A DNA stretch of 64,000 nucleotides from Lichenostomus cassidix (lineage: Eukaryota; Chordata; Aves; Passeriformes; Meliphagidae). The position numbers and the translations under genes are program-made. Below, piece by piece: positions 36,817 to 49,400 of the stretch. Under the pieces are notes generated by a model that was given only the letters and a program-made list of their open reading frames with translations, was not told the DNA's origin and ran no database searches. Numbering within the stretch: the first letter of the stretch is position 1; each line of letters begins with the position of its first letter. Location of the stretch: positions 39,299,850-39,363,849 of the forward strand of contig CM039183.1 in the NCBI GenBank assembly GCA_008360975.2. Direction: 5' to 3'.

Positions 36817-38207
36817 TGTCAGTGACTGAAATAGTTCATGAATCAAACATTGATTTAAAGTTTTGCTCATTATAACAAAAACTGTATAAAGAAGCTACAA
36901 CCAAAGAAGCCTCCATGAAGATACCTGACTGGGACTTTGGACTGAGTCAAACTGCTGAGGTTAGATAAAGGGAAACCTATTGTTCAGTCATCTCAGGCTG
37001 AAGGAAAGGAATGCATATAACAAAGGCCAAACCCACCAGCGGTGGTGAGAATCATCTCTGGCTGAGTATTTAGGTGGGGAAGACCACAGCTCACAGAAAC
37101 CAGGTTTACACATACTTCTCCCCCAGTGGAGTGGGCAGGGAGGAGGTTTTGGGTACATGGTATAACCTCTGGTCAGAGGAAATGAACACCCATCTTCCCT
37201 TACAAACTGGCCCAGCTTTGGAACTCCCCAACCCCACAGGCCACACCCACAGGACATTCAGATTAGAGGCAGCTGAGGGTGAGTCATAATCCATCAAAGA
37301 ACCCCCAAAGTGCTGGGCACCTCAGAACAAGTGATGCAACAGATCCAGAGTCTACTGCAAGAGACTGCCCCCCCCCCCAATAGGGGAATATGCCTGGACA
37401 TTGCCACCTGGCCTGAGCGTATATTAACCCATGGGATAAATGCTTTCCAAGGGGGCCATCACCTCCAAGAAGACCAGGTGGAGAGGATCATCGCTGGGAT
37501 CCACAGACAGCGACATTTCTTTATTCTGTCTGGGTCACTCTCTTTGTGTCATCCTCCTCCGCCTTTTCCTACTTCCTCCTTTCTCTCTTTTCCACTCTCT
37601 CACATATTTACTATCAAATAAACCCCATACTATTTACTGCCATATGGTCTCATTTGCACCAGAATTTGGGCAGAGGTATGTGGCAGCGCAGTCTTGCAAT
37701 TCTCGAGCGACCACCCCACGCTGCACAATGAGGGAGTTGCTTTGGGCCAAACCACACCAGGTGGGCACGTGGCTGCGGCAAGCTGTGGAGCTACTGGGGA
37801 TGTGAGCTGCTGTGGAGATGCGGCAATAAAAGAAGTGCAGGATCGCGAGCTGAGATTTCCAGGGAATTTATTAAGGTCCACAGGCAAGGGTCCGGGGATG
37901 GTGAAGAGGGACGGAGAGCAAGGGAGGATGAAGGGGCTGGAAATCCAAGATGGCGAACCCCGAGCGAGGCTCTCACACGGATTAAGAGGAGAGGGAAGAG
38001 GGCCATAGTTAGATCTGAAGAGCCAACCAGGGAAAGCCAAAGGGGAGGAGCTAAGGAGGGGAGAAGGCTACACCAATAAGCTTACAGCATGGGAGGGTAC
38101 ATGCTCCTGCTAGGGAGAAATTTCTAGAACATAAACCATATACAGAAATCGTATTAGCACACTGCAACAGAGGTATTTCTAAGAACCTTAATAACTAGAT
38201 CTTAACA
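36817..38207 (+). mobile_element. Probable older LTR-type insertion, split by a nested LTR
   Basis: A candidate LTR runs from TGTCAGTGAC to CTTAACA, with a possible 4-bp duplication CCTC (36813-36816 and 38208-38211). AATAAA occurs at 37617. It is interrupted by the nested LTR at 37679-38169; without that, the element is about 894 bp. The inner insertion is secure. The outer ends rest on only four bases. Confidence 0.4.
37679..38169 (-). mobile_element. Nested solo LTR, 491 bp, minus orientation
   Basis: On the plus strand it starts TGTGGCAGCG and ends CTGCAACA. It has a perfect 6-bp duplication GAGGTA (37673-37678 and 38170-38175). On the minus strand AATAAA reads at 37872-37867, followed by a GC-rich downstream part. 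This is typical LTR layout. Confidence 0.88.
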
Positions 38208-38438
38208 CCTCTTGAATGAGCCACCGACAGAAAATACAGTAGGTGACAGCATCAGAGAGGGCCTGAAATTAAGTGACAAATGAGATAATAATTTACGTGT
38301 AGACGGCAATGTACACATGCGGTTATAGAAATGAAATGAAGGTACTGAAAGTAGATTTATGTTCTGAGAAATTCCCACAAGAGCAACAAAAGGCATTCAG
38401 AAGCATTGTCACCACCACTCGGGTGCCTCGAGAAAATG

Positions 38439-38778
38439 TGGCACCCCGACCCCCTTTCCCCCTCATGAAGGCCACATCTCCCTGCCAGCCGGGACACACG
38501 GCGGCTCCTGCCACAGCGGTGGAGCTCCTGCTGTCTCTTGCTGACTAGCCCAGGTGAGCCAGCCCTGCCGCTCCAGCTTGCTGCTCGGAGCTTCCTGCTG
38601 CACTCCGTCCTGCCCTCCAGCCCGTCCGCCATTGCTGTGCGGGAGGCTGGGCTGAGCTCGCGCCACAGCGCCCCCTGCAGGCACGGCGGTCATCGCACTG
38701 CCCTGCCCGGAGCCAACAGCGCCCCTGCTGGCTGTGACTGTAACTGCACCAAGGGAAGGTGCCTGGCAGCTCAGAGCA
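38439..38778. mobile_element. GC-rich insertion of 340 bp with 5-bp flanking repeat
   Basis: A sharply GC-rich block starts TGGCACC and ends CAGAGCA. AAATG lies on both sides (38434-38438 and 38779-38783), and the match extends by one A. TG...CA ends with a 5-bp duplication fit an ERVL-type LTR, but I see no polyadenylation signal inside, so its class is unknown. Confidence 0.5.
38663..38734 (-). promoter_or_regulatory. Pair of CTCF-like motifs
   Basis: The minus strand reads CCTGCAGGGGGCGCTGTGG (38682 downward) and CCAGCAGGGGCGCTGTT (near 38733 downward). Both resemble the CTCF core; the second is one G short. They lie inside the GC-rich insertion between genes A and B, and no equivalent exists between B and C. 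Confidence 0.4.
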
Positions 38779-40846
38779 AAATGCCACCAGTTTCTGGTTT
38801 TGTTTGTTGTTGCTGCTGTTGTTGTTGCTTGTTTGCCTTGTTATAGATACTAGTAAAGAACTCTTATTCCTTTCCCCATGTCTTTGCCTGAAAGCCCTTG
38901 AGTTCAAAGTGACAATAATTTGGAGGGAAATGGGGTCATATTCTCTACTCTAAGGAAAGTTCCCGCCTTCCTTAGCAAACACCTCTCTTCCAAACCAAGA
39001 CAACAACAGAAACAAGGCTTGCAGAAAGTGTAATATATGAACAGTGTCTTCAGGTTTTATGAGTAAAATAGCACTGAGAAAGAAAACATTTCCAACCAAA
39101 TGGTCTATTTTGATCCTTCTGCATTTTGGGAGAACAGAAAGGATATTTAAAATGATTCTTTTTAGGTAATTTTAATCAATCTTCCAAGTCTTACATTGGT
39201 GATGTTGATTAGACACTTCCTGATGTTTAATTAAGTTTGTGTATAGGTTTACTAAGCATCTAACATCCATTTATGAAGAAAGAGACAAGGATGTGATACA
39301 AGGGTTTGATCTGTTGTTAGTGTACAAGACCAATCCCGTACTGAAGGGCATGAAAGATAGTGAAAGGCCCCTTCAGAGAGTAATTCATCTTCCTGTATTG
39401 TCTGTCTCTGTAGGGATGAGCTGTGGAGATAACTATTTCACCATCTCAGTACTCCTAATCTTGTAAAAAGGGATCAGTCAGAATACAAATAACAGCTCCA
39501 TAAAGACTTTAAAGTATTGTGCATTACTGTATGTTGTAGACTTTTCCCGGTCCTATAAACTATATCCTACACAGAGGGATATGAATAATGCTTCCTGACA
39601 AAATAAAAAAAAAGCTTTTGCATTAAATCTTACAGTGTCAATAAGGGTTCCTTTTAAGTGGTAGTGACCAGAGCAAACTTTCTGAGGCAAAGCATAGTTT
39701 GGAAATGGAGAAAGTGTACAAAGGGCATTTAGTAGCAAGCACTCCATACTAAAATATGATGTGTGTTGTAAAACCTGAGAAATAAACCAGAGCTCTTAAA
39801 GCAATTGTTTCTTGAACTCTAGTCATGATACACAGAACAAAAGTCAATGTTCCAGATAAGTGTTGTAATATTTGGATTACATCAGCATTTATAGTATCTA
39901 AAGTGTATATCAGAGGGTAATTCTGAATGTAAGACCTTTGACATAGTGGAAGTTGTTACTTCTTTGAACAGTATTAGAGTTAATCACATACAGAGGAATC
40001 TAACAGCCCTGCTTCACTCTCTACCCACCTAATGGAATATTCAATTACCCCTTTTTTAATGAATTCCTGAGTCTTTTTAGAGTAGTGAAGTGTATTTTAC
40101 ACCTAGAGACCTCTCTAAAAATTATCAATTCAGGTCACTTCTTGGCAAAAAGATTTCTGTCTCAGTTAGGCTTTCATCCAATTATGCTTCAAATAAATGG
40201 AAATTTTCCATTGACTTAAATGAAATTGTAATGAAATCTTCATGAAACGCTGCTAAGAAAGAAGTTCAGAAGACATTAGTAGCTCAATCTGTTTGAAGTA
40301 TAGTTATCTTCTTAAAGGCAGAATATCAACCTCTGTCTTTATAGCTTTGGGTAATATTGATGCATATCTAGAATCAAGATTTGCTCTGTAAATTCTCTGC
40401 CAGGCCATGTGCTTCTTTGCATCAGCAGAAAACTGAATCTTATTCAGCAATCATGCATAGCAGGCCAGCTTGAGACTCTGTTTATTTTTCTAGCCGAATA
40501 AGAATGGCTGTCATAAACCAACAGATGATATTTGTATGTGTCATTGGTAGATGCTGCTTTTGTTGTTGGTTTTATCACTATGCAGTAAAGCTCCAGTTTA
40601 TTGGTGCTTTGCCTTTGTTTCATGGATTTCAAACATATCCCAGACCTGCCTTGCTAGCAGGTTTGTTCCTGGAAGTAGGAGGGGGACCCTTAGCCATAAT
40701 TTTGATGTTTCCATCACTGAGAGGTGTCATTTAATCATCTACAGGTGACAGCTTTTTTGGATAATGTTGGGAATATTTTATAATCACCACTGTTTGCTTT
40801 ACACATTCAGACACTACCATAAGGAACAGACTGGGCAGATACTTAC

Positions 40847-41042
40847 CTCACTGGCCTGGATGTGGAAAAGTGATAGGTAGAAGTTCCTGCCCTGGATTTG
40901 GGTCTTGGCACCTTTTTCCCTCCACTCGGGTCTGCTCTGAAGTCAAAAGTGGAGCACTGGTCCCAGACTTTGGAGACCTTCACTTGAGCTGTGCTGGGAA
41001 TCCAAGGCGACTTGCACCATGTGTATGGTAGGTAGAAATTTC
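40847..41042 (-). other. Candidate unassigned exon on the minus strand (spacer A-B)
   Basis: An open 65-codon stretch reads N-F-Y-L-P-Y-T-W-C-K-S-P-W at its start. It is bounded by an acceptor (CCCTCCCACAG) and a consensus donor (GAG, then GTAAGT). I do not recognise the protein. A second possible exon (41544-41450) lies upstream, but its phase does not match this one. An identical copy lies in the next spacer at 53452-53647, but the age of the duplication makes that weak evidence for selection. Confidence 0.25.
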
Positions 41043-43969
41043 CTGTGGGAGGGATTTTTCTTTCCTTCAACTGTGGAAGTCTGCTGAGGTCTTCTCAGGG
41101 TGTTGGCCTCTGGGGCTTTCCTAGAAGCTCAGAAGAAACTTTCCAGATAACCTTCAGCTATTCTTCCACAAGCACACCTTGCCCAAGCCCAGAAGGGCTT
41201 GGAACAGCCATGAGGCTGCCATGCTGGCCTAAAGGACACCTCTGCCTTCCCTGGGAGTGAGGGATATCTCTGCAGCCTTAGGCACCTGACAGAACTCAGC
41301 ATGAAAAATGCTCATGCAGTGACTGAGCAGTATCTTTTTCCTCCAGACCAGGTTAAAAGGTTCTGAGACAGATTTCTTTCCCTGCTCCTGGCTGCTGCAG
41401 ACAGAGAGAGGACATGGCTCTTAGCCTGATTATGGGAGCTCTGTCTTACTTGTGGTCCCAGGAATGCTTTTGTCCTGCTGGTTTCATCCAGACTAGGAGG
41501 CAGTTCTTCCAAGAAACCTGCCATGCATTTATGCAAGTATTCTTCTGCAGTAATTATTTCCGCTCATAACAGATGGCAGGTTTTGCTCCCTGCTCTTTGC
41601 AGGTGTTGCATTAATATTTCTGCAGAATAAATAAAGTTTACAAATCAATTAAGCAAAGATTCAATACTCATAAAAATGTGTATGCTTTTTAAAAAAAGTT
41701 TGCTTTCATATATCAAATCTATTGTCTGTCTCATGGGGGCATTTCTTCAGAGCAGCTCTTCAGCCCTCTCTCCCAAGTTACATTTTTCATTTCTCCTTCA
41801 TCCTGCCATTCTCCAACCTAATGGTATTCAAGTTTGGGGAAAAGGGTATTTTTTTCATTTTTTCCACTTCCACAGTGTACTTTTACTTGGTATGTGTCAC
41901 CCTAGGAGGAGATCACTCTACTTTCAACCAAGTCAACACCTACTAAAGGTTAGTGAGAACTCAGCTGGGAAGTGAGGCAGTCAAGACCTAATTAGTGAAA
42001 CATTTTCCCCCAGTATAATCTGGTCTGTGTATAATAAGGCCTTCATTAAGCAATCGTGTTCTTTAACCCGAAATTCTTGGTATGATTTACAAATATCTGG
42101 GTCTCTTCCAGGGAAGATCCATCCATAACCTGATATTTTAAGTATGTCATCAATTCATTGAGGAAAAGGGTGATCCAGCAAAGCAAGTCTTGACAGTCTC
42201 TGGTCAGTGGTCTCACTCCTTCCTGAGGCCTTGAAGGATCCCATATAACAAGCAGCTCCTGCTGCTGGTCACGAGACTAAGCATGGGAACAGCACTGGAA
42301 TTAATGAGGAGTGAAAAATAATGGATTAACTTGGCACTCTACACTATGAGGAACATTTTTATTGTCTTGTTGCAGTGGCTTTTAGATGCCAGCAATTCTG
42401 ATGCAGTCTGCACCTACAGCTGTTATGAAATTGCTATATCAAATGGGAAACACAGGTTCCAAGGCATATGGTGAGACAGATTTGGAAGTGGACTGGCCCC
42501 AGGTGTCTATGCAATCTTACAACCATAAGGGACTCCACTCTTAGTGGCTGAAAGAGAAAGGCCTGGAGGACTGAGCTTCAGAAGCAGTCCCTCAATGGTT
42601 TCCCTGGAGCACCAAGGAAAATACCATCTGTTTAAGGACACTTTAAAGCAGAATGGTAGAAGCTGTGGGTATTTAGGAGTTTTCTCATTAGGTATCAGTA
42701 TTCACTCTTCAAAGGCAGCACCTATGGGGTTACTGTGACGCAGAAGAGCCATAAATGTTGGCAGAAAATGACTTAAATAAGTTAAAGTGCTCACTTCAAA
42801 AGAGACAGAAATCTTGTCCTTTCCTAATGGAATATGGAAATTTATTTCATGGACAGGTTAGTGAGTCTGGTGAGCTGTGCTGCTGCTGACTATTTTTATC
42901 TTGTCTTGGATGTAAAATCCATTCAGCTTGATACAGTGAAGCAAATCTCAATATAGGGAATGCACTTGACTTAGGGAATATGGAAAGAAAGATGAATGAT
43001 CATGTTAGGATCAAAAAGGTGAATGGTGAAGATAAGGAAGTCTTGAAACTAAGAAAGAAGTAATATGAAATAGGAGGAAGGGAGAAGGTTTCATGTTTTT
43101 GCATCTGTTTTTCCTGAAATCAATATGTTCAGTGTTTTTTGAATAACTCTAAGCGATAAAAGTCCCTCAGATTGGAGATTTAAAGTGACAGCTGCCCAGT
43201 ATCAGGTATGACAAGGGCAATACAAATACCCCTTTCCCCTCTAGGAATTAATCCGGAGGTATTAAATGGCAGGCCAAGAGCTGAGCAGGCACACAAATGG
43301 GCTCACTGCTTGGCTCTGGGGATTGCCTGGGCACTGCTGAGGAATTTCAACTCATCTGACACATATATTTTCACAGAAATAATCTTCTGTATTCATTAGC
43401 AATGGGTTTCCTCAGGAAGAAAATCCAGTGCAGGAATTTTGTCATTGGTTAAAGGTGAGATGCTGCATGAAGCTGGGGAGGAGAGATGGGCAGTTGCGAC
43501 ATTCCTGTATTCAGACATGCACAATCTGATCATATGGCTACCAGAAGACCTACTAGGATGCCAAATACTGATACAGTGGCTTTGTTTGCCTGTATCTTGT
43601 AGGGCATAGATTGCCTGTTTGCCATCAGCTTTGTTCCTGAGGAAGTGGTTAGGTGTCTTAGCATTAGGATCTCCATGTGGTCCCTCTACAAAAGCTTGTT
43701 TGCAAAGGCTCAGTGCAGTACAAATGCTGCAGCAAGCCTGAGTTTGTTGGGGTGATGCTACCAAAAAGACCTATGCTGTTAAGTTTTGCCTGGAAGGAGC
43801 AGAGAAGCAGTTATCACACAGTGGTGATACCAGAGAGTGGTTAACTGGGTATTTCAAAGGAAGAGATGCTCAAAGTCTTGTTTCCCTCTTGTTCCTTTCC
43901 ATCAACTCAAGTGTCCTGTTCCCTCCTCTCCATACCCTATGAGGCTAAGAGAGAATGGATGCACAGCTC

Positions 43970-44232
43970 TGTCGCTGTTGAGCAGCTATCAGAGTAAAGA
44001 ACCCAGTTCTCAGTGGCAAGAAGGAAAAGGACCTTTATTGTTTTGATTTCATCATATATATAGAGTTTTCAAAGATCACTCAGATTGGTCAGTCAGAAAC
44101 CTCCCCCTAGGCCTGATTGGCCGGGCCTGCACCATCCAGATCTTGGGACACTGTTCTTAATAACATCCAAACCTTATCTTTATTTATAAAACACAAAAGG
44201 AATTCTCATGGGAAAGACCTGTGCTAGCCACA
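43970..44232 (-). mobile_element. Solo LTR, 263 bp, family 1 (spacer A-B)
   Basis: On the plus strand it starts TGTCGCTG and ends GCTAGCCACA. It has a perfect 6-bp duplication CAGCTC (43964-43969 and 44233-44238). The minus strand opens TGTGGC, carries TATATATA and AATAAA in order, and matches the layout of the LTR at 23256-23520. The insertion predates the duplication that made the last two units. Confidence 0.9.
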
Positions 44233-45735
44233 CAGCTCCATGTGCTCCTCCCAGCTTTGCTTCCAGCCCTTGTCCTTCTCCACAGCACACCATGTGGAGC
44301 TCACTCAGATCCCTTGGTGGTTCAGAGGGCAGCAGGAGGTGAAAGAATTAGTTGATCCTGGGCCAAGATCATAGGTTGCTAATGCTCATGCCCATGCTGG
44401 CCTGGTGCAGGGTCTGGGGACCCCTTTGGGGGGCTTTTGATGGGCCATGACACCCCTCAGCTGTCCTTCCTGTGGATAAGCTTTTTCTGGGGTGCAGGGC
44501 CCTGCAGCTGGGCTCCTCTGCATAGCAGATGTTTGGCATTCACTGCCTCCGACCTGAGTCTTTCTCACTACATGCTCACATTACTGAATCTTGATCCTGC
44601 TTCTTTTTTTCATCAAGAAATTTAATTCACTGAAAAATCCCTTCTCATGGCCCATGTCATCTAATTGATTTTTCCTACACTAATATAGGTTTTGTTTTTT
44701 TCTGGTTCCTAAGGATAAAACACATCTCCCAGAAATAATTGGCCTGACTGCCCTCTCTTCCAAAAATACACTGAAAATCCTCTGGATTTTTCCTATCAAA
44801 GTTTCTTTGGAGTATTTTTTGAGTTTTGGAAACCCTACTCCAATTCTATGCCATTGCATGACACACACTAAAAAATGACATACCATTTTCCCTCTTTTTC
44901 CAGCCTTGAGGAGGACTATCCCAACTAATTTTTTTCTAGCAAGTAAAAATACCAAGTAAACACATTTTCTTATCTTCAGTCCAGTTTAATGGCAAGGCAA
45001 GGTGAGGGAGAAAAATTAAGCAAGCTGGTTTTTGTTTTGCTGGTGTGGCTAGCTTCACATCAAGTATCAGCAAAGATGCTATGTCATGGGAAAGCACATT
45101 TTAGCTGATGTCAGTAAAATGATGCAGGCAGTTCCAACTGGCTGCCCTTTGGCACAGATGTCATTCAACAGATGGATCAGGCCATATGATAGCCACTTGT
45201 TTCAGATTATGCCTGTGGATAGGTTGTCTTTCTGAGTTGACACAGTTTTACAGAAAAAAAGGGAAATGTAGTGAAAAGCAAAAGCTTTTACATAGTCTGG
45301 ACAATGTTTATGTGAAAATGTAGGGCTAGATCAACCCATGAGCACTGCATTATGCCTCAGAGACCAGGCTGGAATCCGTCAGGAGGGCAGATGGCAAAAT
45401 GGTGCATGTGTGCAGTTGCTGGTCCTCTTCCTTCAAGTGCCCAACATGCAGCATCCAAAAGATGGAGATAAGAAAGGATGGCATGGAAATGCTTGGCATA
45501 AATTTTTTTGGGCGAATTATTTTCTTGGTTTTTTGTGACCCATCCGTCCTGTTGCCAGACACTGAAATATTGAACCTGAGCCTAAAGCCAGCTCTTTTCC
45601 TGAGGTCAGTGCAGTCAGAAGCTCATCCTCTGAAGTGCATGATAAACACTAAGCATTGTAGCTGAGCTTATATTCTTACCAACTCCCTGATGACGGATCT
45701 GTTGTTAAACAATGATTGAGCTCATTAAAGAAATG

Positions 45736-45993
45736 TATAAATGAGTAATTTTGGTGTAGCCACCAGAAAAACAGACCTGTGTAGTGCAGTCTGCAGAGTG
45801 GCCAAGGAGTGCATGTCCTCCTGTGCTCTCCTGGGCACCAGCTGGAGGGAGCAGTCGGCCACACTCAGGGGACTGTCCCCAGCTCAGTCTCTAGTGCACT
45901 GAACATTTCGTCTCCCAGTGACAACACATTTGATCTAACTTTTGTGAGAATGATGAGTGATATAACCATGAAAATAAAGAAAATCCCAGCAGA
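45736..45993 (+). promoter_or_regulatory. Predicted promoter and 5' UTR exon of SULT copy B
   Basis: TATAAA at 45736-45741 leads to a donor GTGAGT at 45994. The matching acceptor (CCTTCTACATAG) ends at 46391, 45 bp before the ATG. The arrangement equals that of copy A but without the nearby LTR. Confidence 0.45.
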
Positions 45994-46436
45994 GTGAGTA
46001 CTGGAAATAGATGAACTGCCATGAGGATTTTGATCCTGACTTTTAAATTTCAGTCCACAATACATGTAATTCAATTTTTTTTGTATTCTGTTTATAAACT
46101 CTGTGTTGTTATCACAGACTTTTGGGTGTGATGATTTGAAATTATCTAAGGCCTTTATATTAGAATGCAATTGCATTTGGCTTCTTATCTTGTTTGTTTA
46201 TGTTCAACTTGTGTTGGTTCCAAAAGGTTCAGATGACTGAAGGTCTTTGATTGGAGCTGCATATTTCTTTATAGGTTCAGAAAGGGTAATAGATTATTCG
46301 TCACAGTGTCAAAAAAAAAAACCCAACCAACCTGAAACAACAAACGAAGCACCTATTAAAGGGCAGTCTGTGGGTTTCTCCTTCTACATAGCATTTCACA
46401 CTCTGACAGAGCTTGTGTGTGGGAAAGAGAAGAAGA

Positions 46437-49400
46437 ATGGAGAATCCCGGGAAAATACCTTCTAATTTTTTAGAGAAGGCATTAGCAGCTGCTAGCACAA
46501 TGCGCCGTGATGAATTGCTTTTTTCTTATAAGGGAATTCTCTACCCCACCACTCTTTGCAGTCGTGAAACATTCAAAGCCTTGGAGTCCTTTGAAGCCAG
46601 AAGTGATGATGTCATTTTGGCAGCATACCCTAAATCTGGTGAATGTATTTTACTTTTTTTTCATAAATAAGATTATGTAATAGCAGGTACCAAGGTTTGT
46701 ACAAAATAGATGTAATATATATTATATGATACATAATAGAGTGTCTTATGCTAAATTTTAGTATTTAGTAGTTCACAAAATTTTGTAAAACTGATTTTGT
46801 TCTCAGAAAGAACAACAAATTAATTATTAATATTTTATATGGGAAATTTTCAAAAAGACTGAGAAAAACAATCCGATTTTCTTTTCTATAGCCTATCAAG
46901 GTTTTTGTTCTCTTTACCTTTCATAGTTATGAAGTTACGTGCAAAAATTGGAGAGAATTAAAATACAGTTTTTTTACCAGAGGTAACTAGATCACTTGAT
47001 ATTTCAGAATCTTCTCTCACATGTATATTTTTAAAGTCAAGAGCTTTATGTTTTCACACGGAATGCAGCTATTGGCATCTTCCAATGCCTTGCAAAATAT
47101 TCTTTAGTTTCTTTCACATAGAAGTCAGGAAATAGCTATCCAGAATATTTTTGTAGTCCCTGAAGTGATCACACTGTTCTTTAATTATTGGGAAATCAGG
47201 AGGAGATCTTTGCTAGGGTTTCAGGTTTACCCTACCTTTGCCTACATTTGCCTATATTACCCTCCATTACCCTACATATTTGCTGCTTCAGCCTGAAAGC
47301 ACTGGTCCACACCAGAGCCACAGGTCTGGGCTAGATGTGCCTCATGACCACTTGAACCTTGCTGTTTCTCTCTTCCAGCAATTGGTTCACACTGTCCTAT
47401 AGTAGATAGTCAAAGCTGACAGGATTGTAAAGTTTTTGCTTTTTATTCATCTTTTCTTTTTGAAGGAATGTTCTGCACCCGAATACAGTTATTAAGACTG
47501 TAGGGAGAAAGATGTAGGAACCCGGAGTTGAGAAGTCAGGAAATGGCAAATGAGAGATGGGAGTTCTCTACAGGCTCCTTGCTATGTTATTAATAAGGAT
47601 ACAATAAATGTGTATAGGAAATGTAATTTCATAAAGTTTTTTCCTACTGTTAAAGAAAATGAGTACATACAGCACAATTTCCAGATCTAGTTGTGCTCCT
47701 GTGTTGAAGTACTGCGATCCATCCTTCTTCCAAAGATAATCCAGCCCACCAGAAAACACATCATACATTAGGTTTTATAGTCCAGGTTTACCACCCCAGT
47801 CTTCCTTGTATTTGTAAAAATAAAATTTCTTACAATCATGCAAGTTTTCCTAGTTGAATCCTAGTGGTTTTTCTCCAGTTACTTTACCATATACAAGTTA
47901 TTTTATTGTGTACTGAACTATTCAAATTGGTGAAATATGTCCTTATGAGGGCAAAGTTAGTGCTCTGAGAGGTGATTGTCCAGAAGGTTAGCCAGGAAAG
48001 GAGGCTAAGTAACTCACCTGCTAGTACTTCCAGCTCTTGACTTCCCTGCCAAAACAGTTTCTGTTTATTGTAAAAGTTTTACAAGCAATTCTGTATTTTT
48101 CTTCTTTCAGGCACCAACTGGCTAATTCAAATCCTAACTGACCTGATAGCCATATCTCAAAAGAAAACACTGAGTATGGAAAGCAGTGAGAATGACAAAA
48201 ACCAAGAAGAACTCCGTTTCCTCGAAGCTGGAGATGCTGAGAAATATGAGGTGGGAACAGAATATGTATGGAAATGATCAAAATTATATGCTTCAAATAC
48301 TGAATAGGTGATGTATGAACGATTCCATTGTTTGATAAGACCTTTACAACTTCTCTTTATGAGGCATCTGGTCAAGACAAATCTCATCAGAACTGTCATA
48401 TACTGAGGGATAAATGAACACTTCAGTGGTTGTGACAGGAGCACATGGCCATGAGATCCACAAGAACTTCAGAAATCCAACAAAGCACCTTTTGTATTTA
48501 AGAAGAGCTTTGTGAAGTGTTAAATAATGAAATATTAGCTTTTGTGTCTTTTATGAGCTCTTCCTCCTCAGCCCCTCTCTCAGTCCTTGAGATGTTTCAG
48601 CTTTCACACAAACCCAGTCAGAGTCTGGGCCTTACCTCTAGATTTGATCCCTTGTTCCACAGACCTGAACAGAATTATCACAGAAGAGAATTAACAGTGG
48701 ATACTATTTTTCCTATTGCTCAGGGGCTTTTGAAAATTAGAGCTACTCAGAGCAGCCCACAAATATCCCAGTGTAACACTCACACACACACTCATTCTCA
48801 CACAAAAAAGCACTTGTATCAGCCAATACCTGCTGATACGTTTATCAAGGCAATATTTTGGCACAGCTTAATGAAAAGAATACTTGTACTAACTGAACTG
48901 TTCTCTTTCCTCCTTCCAATTCCTAAAGCGAATGACCAAATTGCCTTCTCCAAGATTTATAGTCACTCATCTCCGTCCTGAAAATCTTCCCAAGTCTGTC
49001 TTCACAAAGAAAGTCAAGGTGAGTGCTGATTTTAATGTATTAAAAGCAAACTCTGCTACAGGTTTTTTTTTTTTTTAACGCCAGAGCAGTACTTTTCTGC
49101 CGGTTTTCAGATTCACTGTTATGCTTAGAATGTTTAGCCTGGCCATTTCTACATGCCTATTTATGTACTGCCATTCAACTCACTGAAACTCAGTGTGTCC
49201 TTATTGACCCCTTTGTGACAGTTTCTACAAGGGAGTTGCAGGGCCTGAAGGAATCCTCCAGAGGCAAAATATGTTTTAACATGATTTCCTGTGGGAAGAA
49301 TTTTTTCGTGTTGTTGCAAGTGAGGGCTTCAAGGTGTCAAATTTCAGAGAGATTTCATATTTTTGTTATTTTTCTCTGATACCTAGATGATGGACTATGC

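Larger units (their letters stand above)
34827..39884. other. 5,058-bp segment present only in unit A
   Basis: After the last exon of A, sequence shared with B runs to 34826 and resumes at 39881. B joins the two sides directly near 52486. ATCA lies at both edges in A (34823-34826 and 39881-39884). The segment is packed with a CR1, three LTR-type elements and a GC-rich insert. It separates gene A from the downstream AATAAA that gene B has nearby. Either B lost the segment before B and C split, or A gained it stepwise. Confidence 0.8.
27340..45254 (+). repeat. Tandem unit A of the sulfotransferase array
   Basis: Homology to unit B begins around 27340 (A) and 45255 (B), where both read into AAAATGTAGGGCTAGATCAA. 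The unit holds gene A and a downstream spacer homologous to the spacer after gene B. It is longer than units B and C mainly because of a 513-bp solo LTR (27667-28179) and a 5,058-bp segment (34827-39884). Confidence 0.8.
39885..45254. other. Spacer between genes A and B
   Basis: The spacer is homologous throughout to 52487-57860. AATAAA at 40192-40197 corresponds to the one 363 bp after gene B. Apart from the LTR and the candidate exon, I see no gene. A 122-codon minus-strand frame (43396-43764) is open in both spacers but has no recognisable motif. Confidence 0.6.

Noticed and set aside
41450..41544. 95-bp candidate exon as a sulfotransferase exon 5 relic, because size and phase agree
   Set aside because: The peptide has no similarity to sulfotransferase exon 5 and lies on the opposite strand.
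43396..43764. 122-codon minus-strand frame repeated at 56002-56370
   Set aside because: Its preservation is explained by the recent duplication. There is no motif, and I cannot support splice sites.
46413..46436. Eight-codon N-terminal extension of copies B and C
   Set aside because: It would need a TTG start. The ATG at 46437 has a good context and matches copy A.
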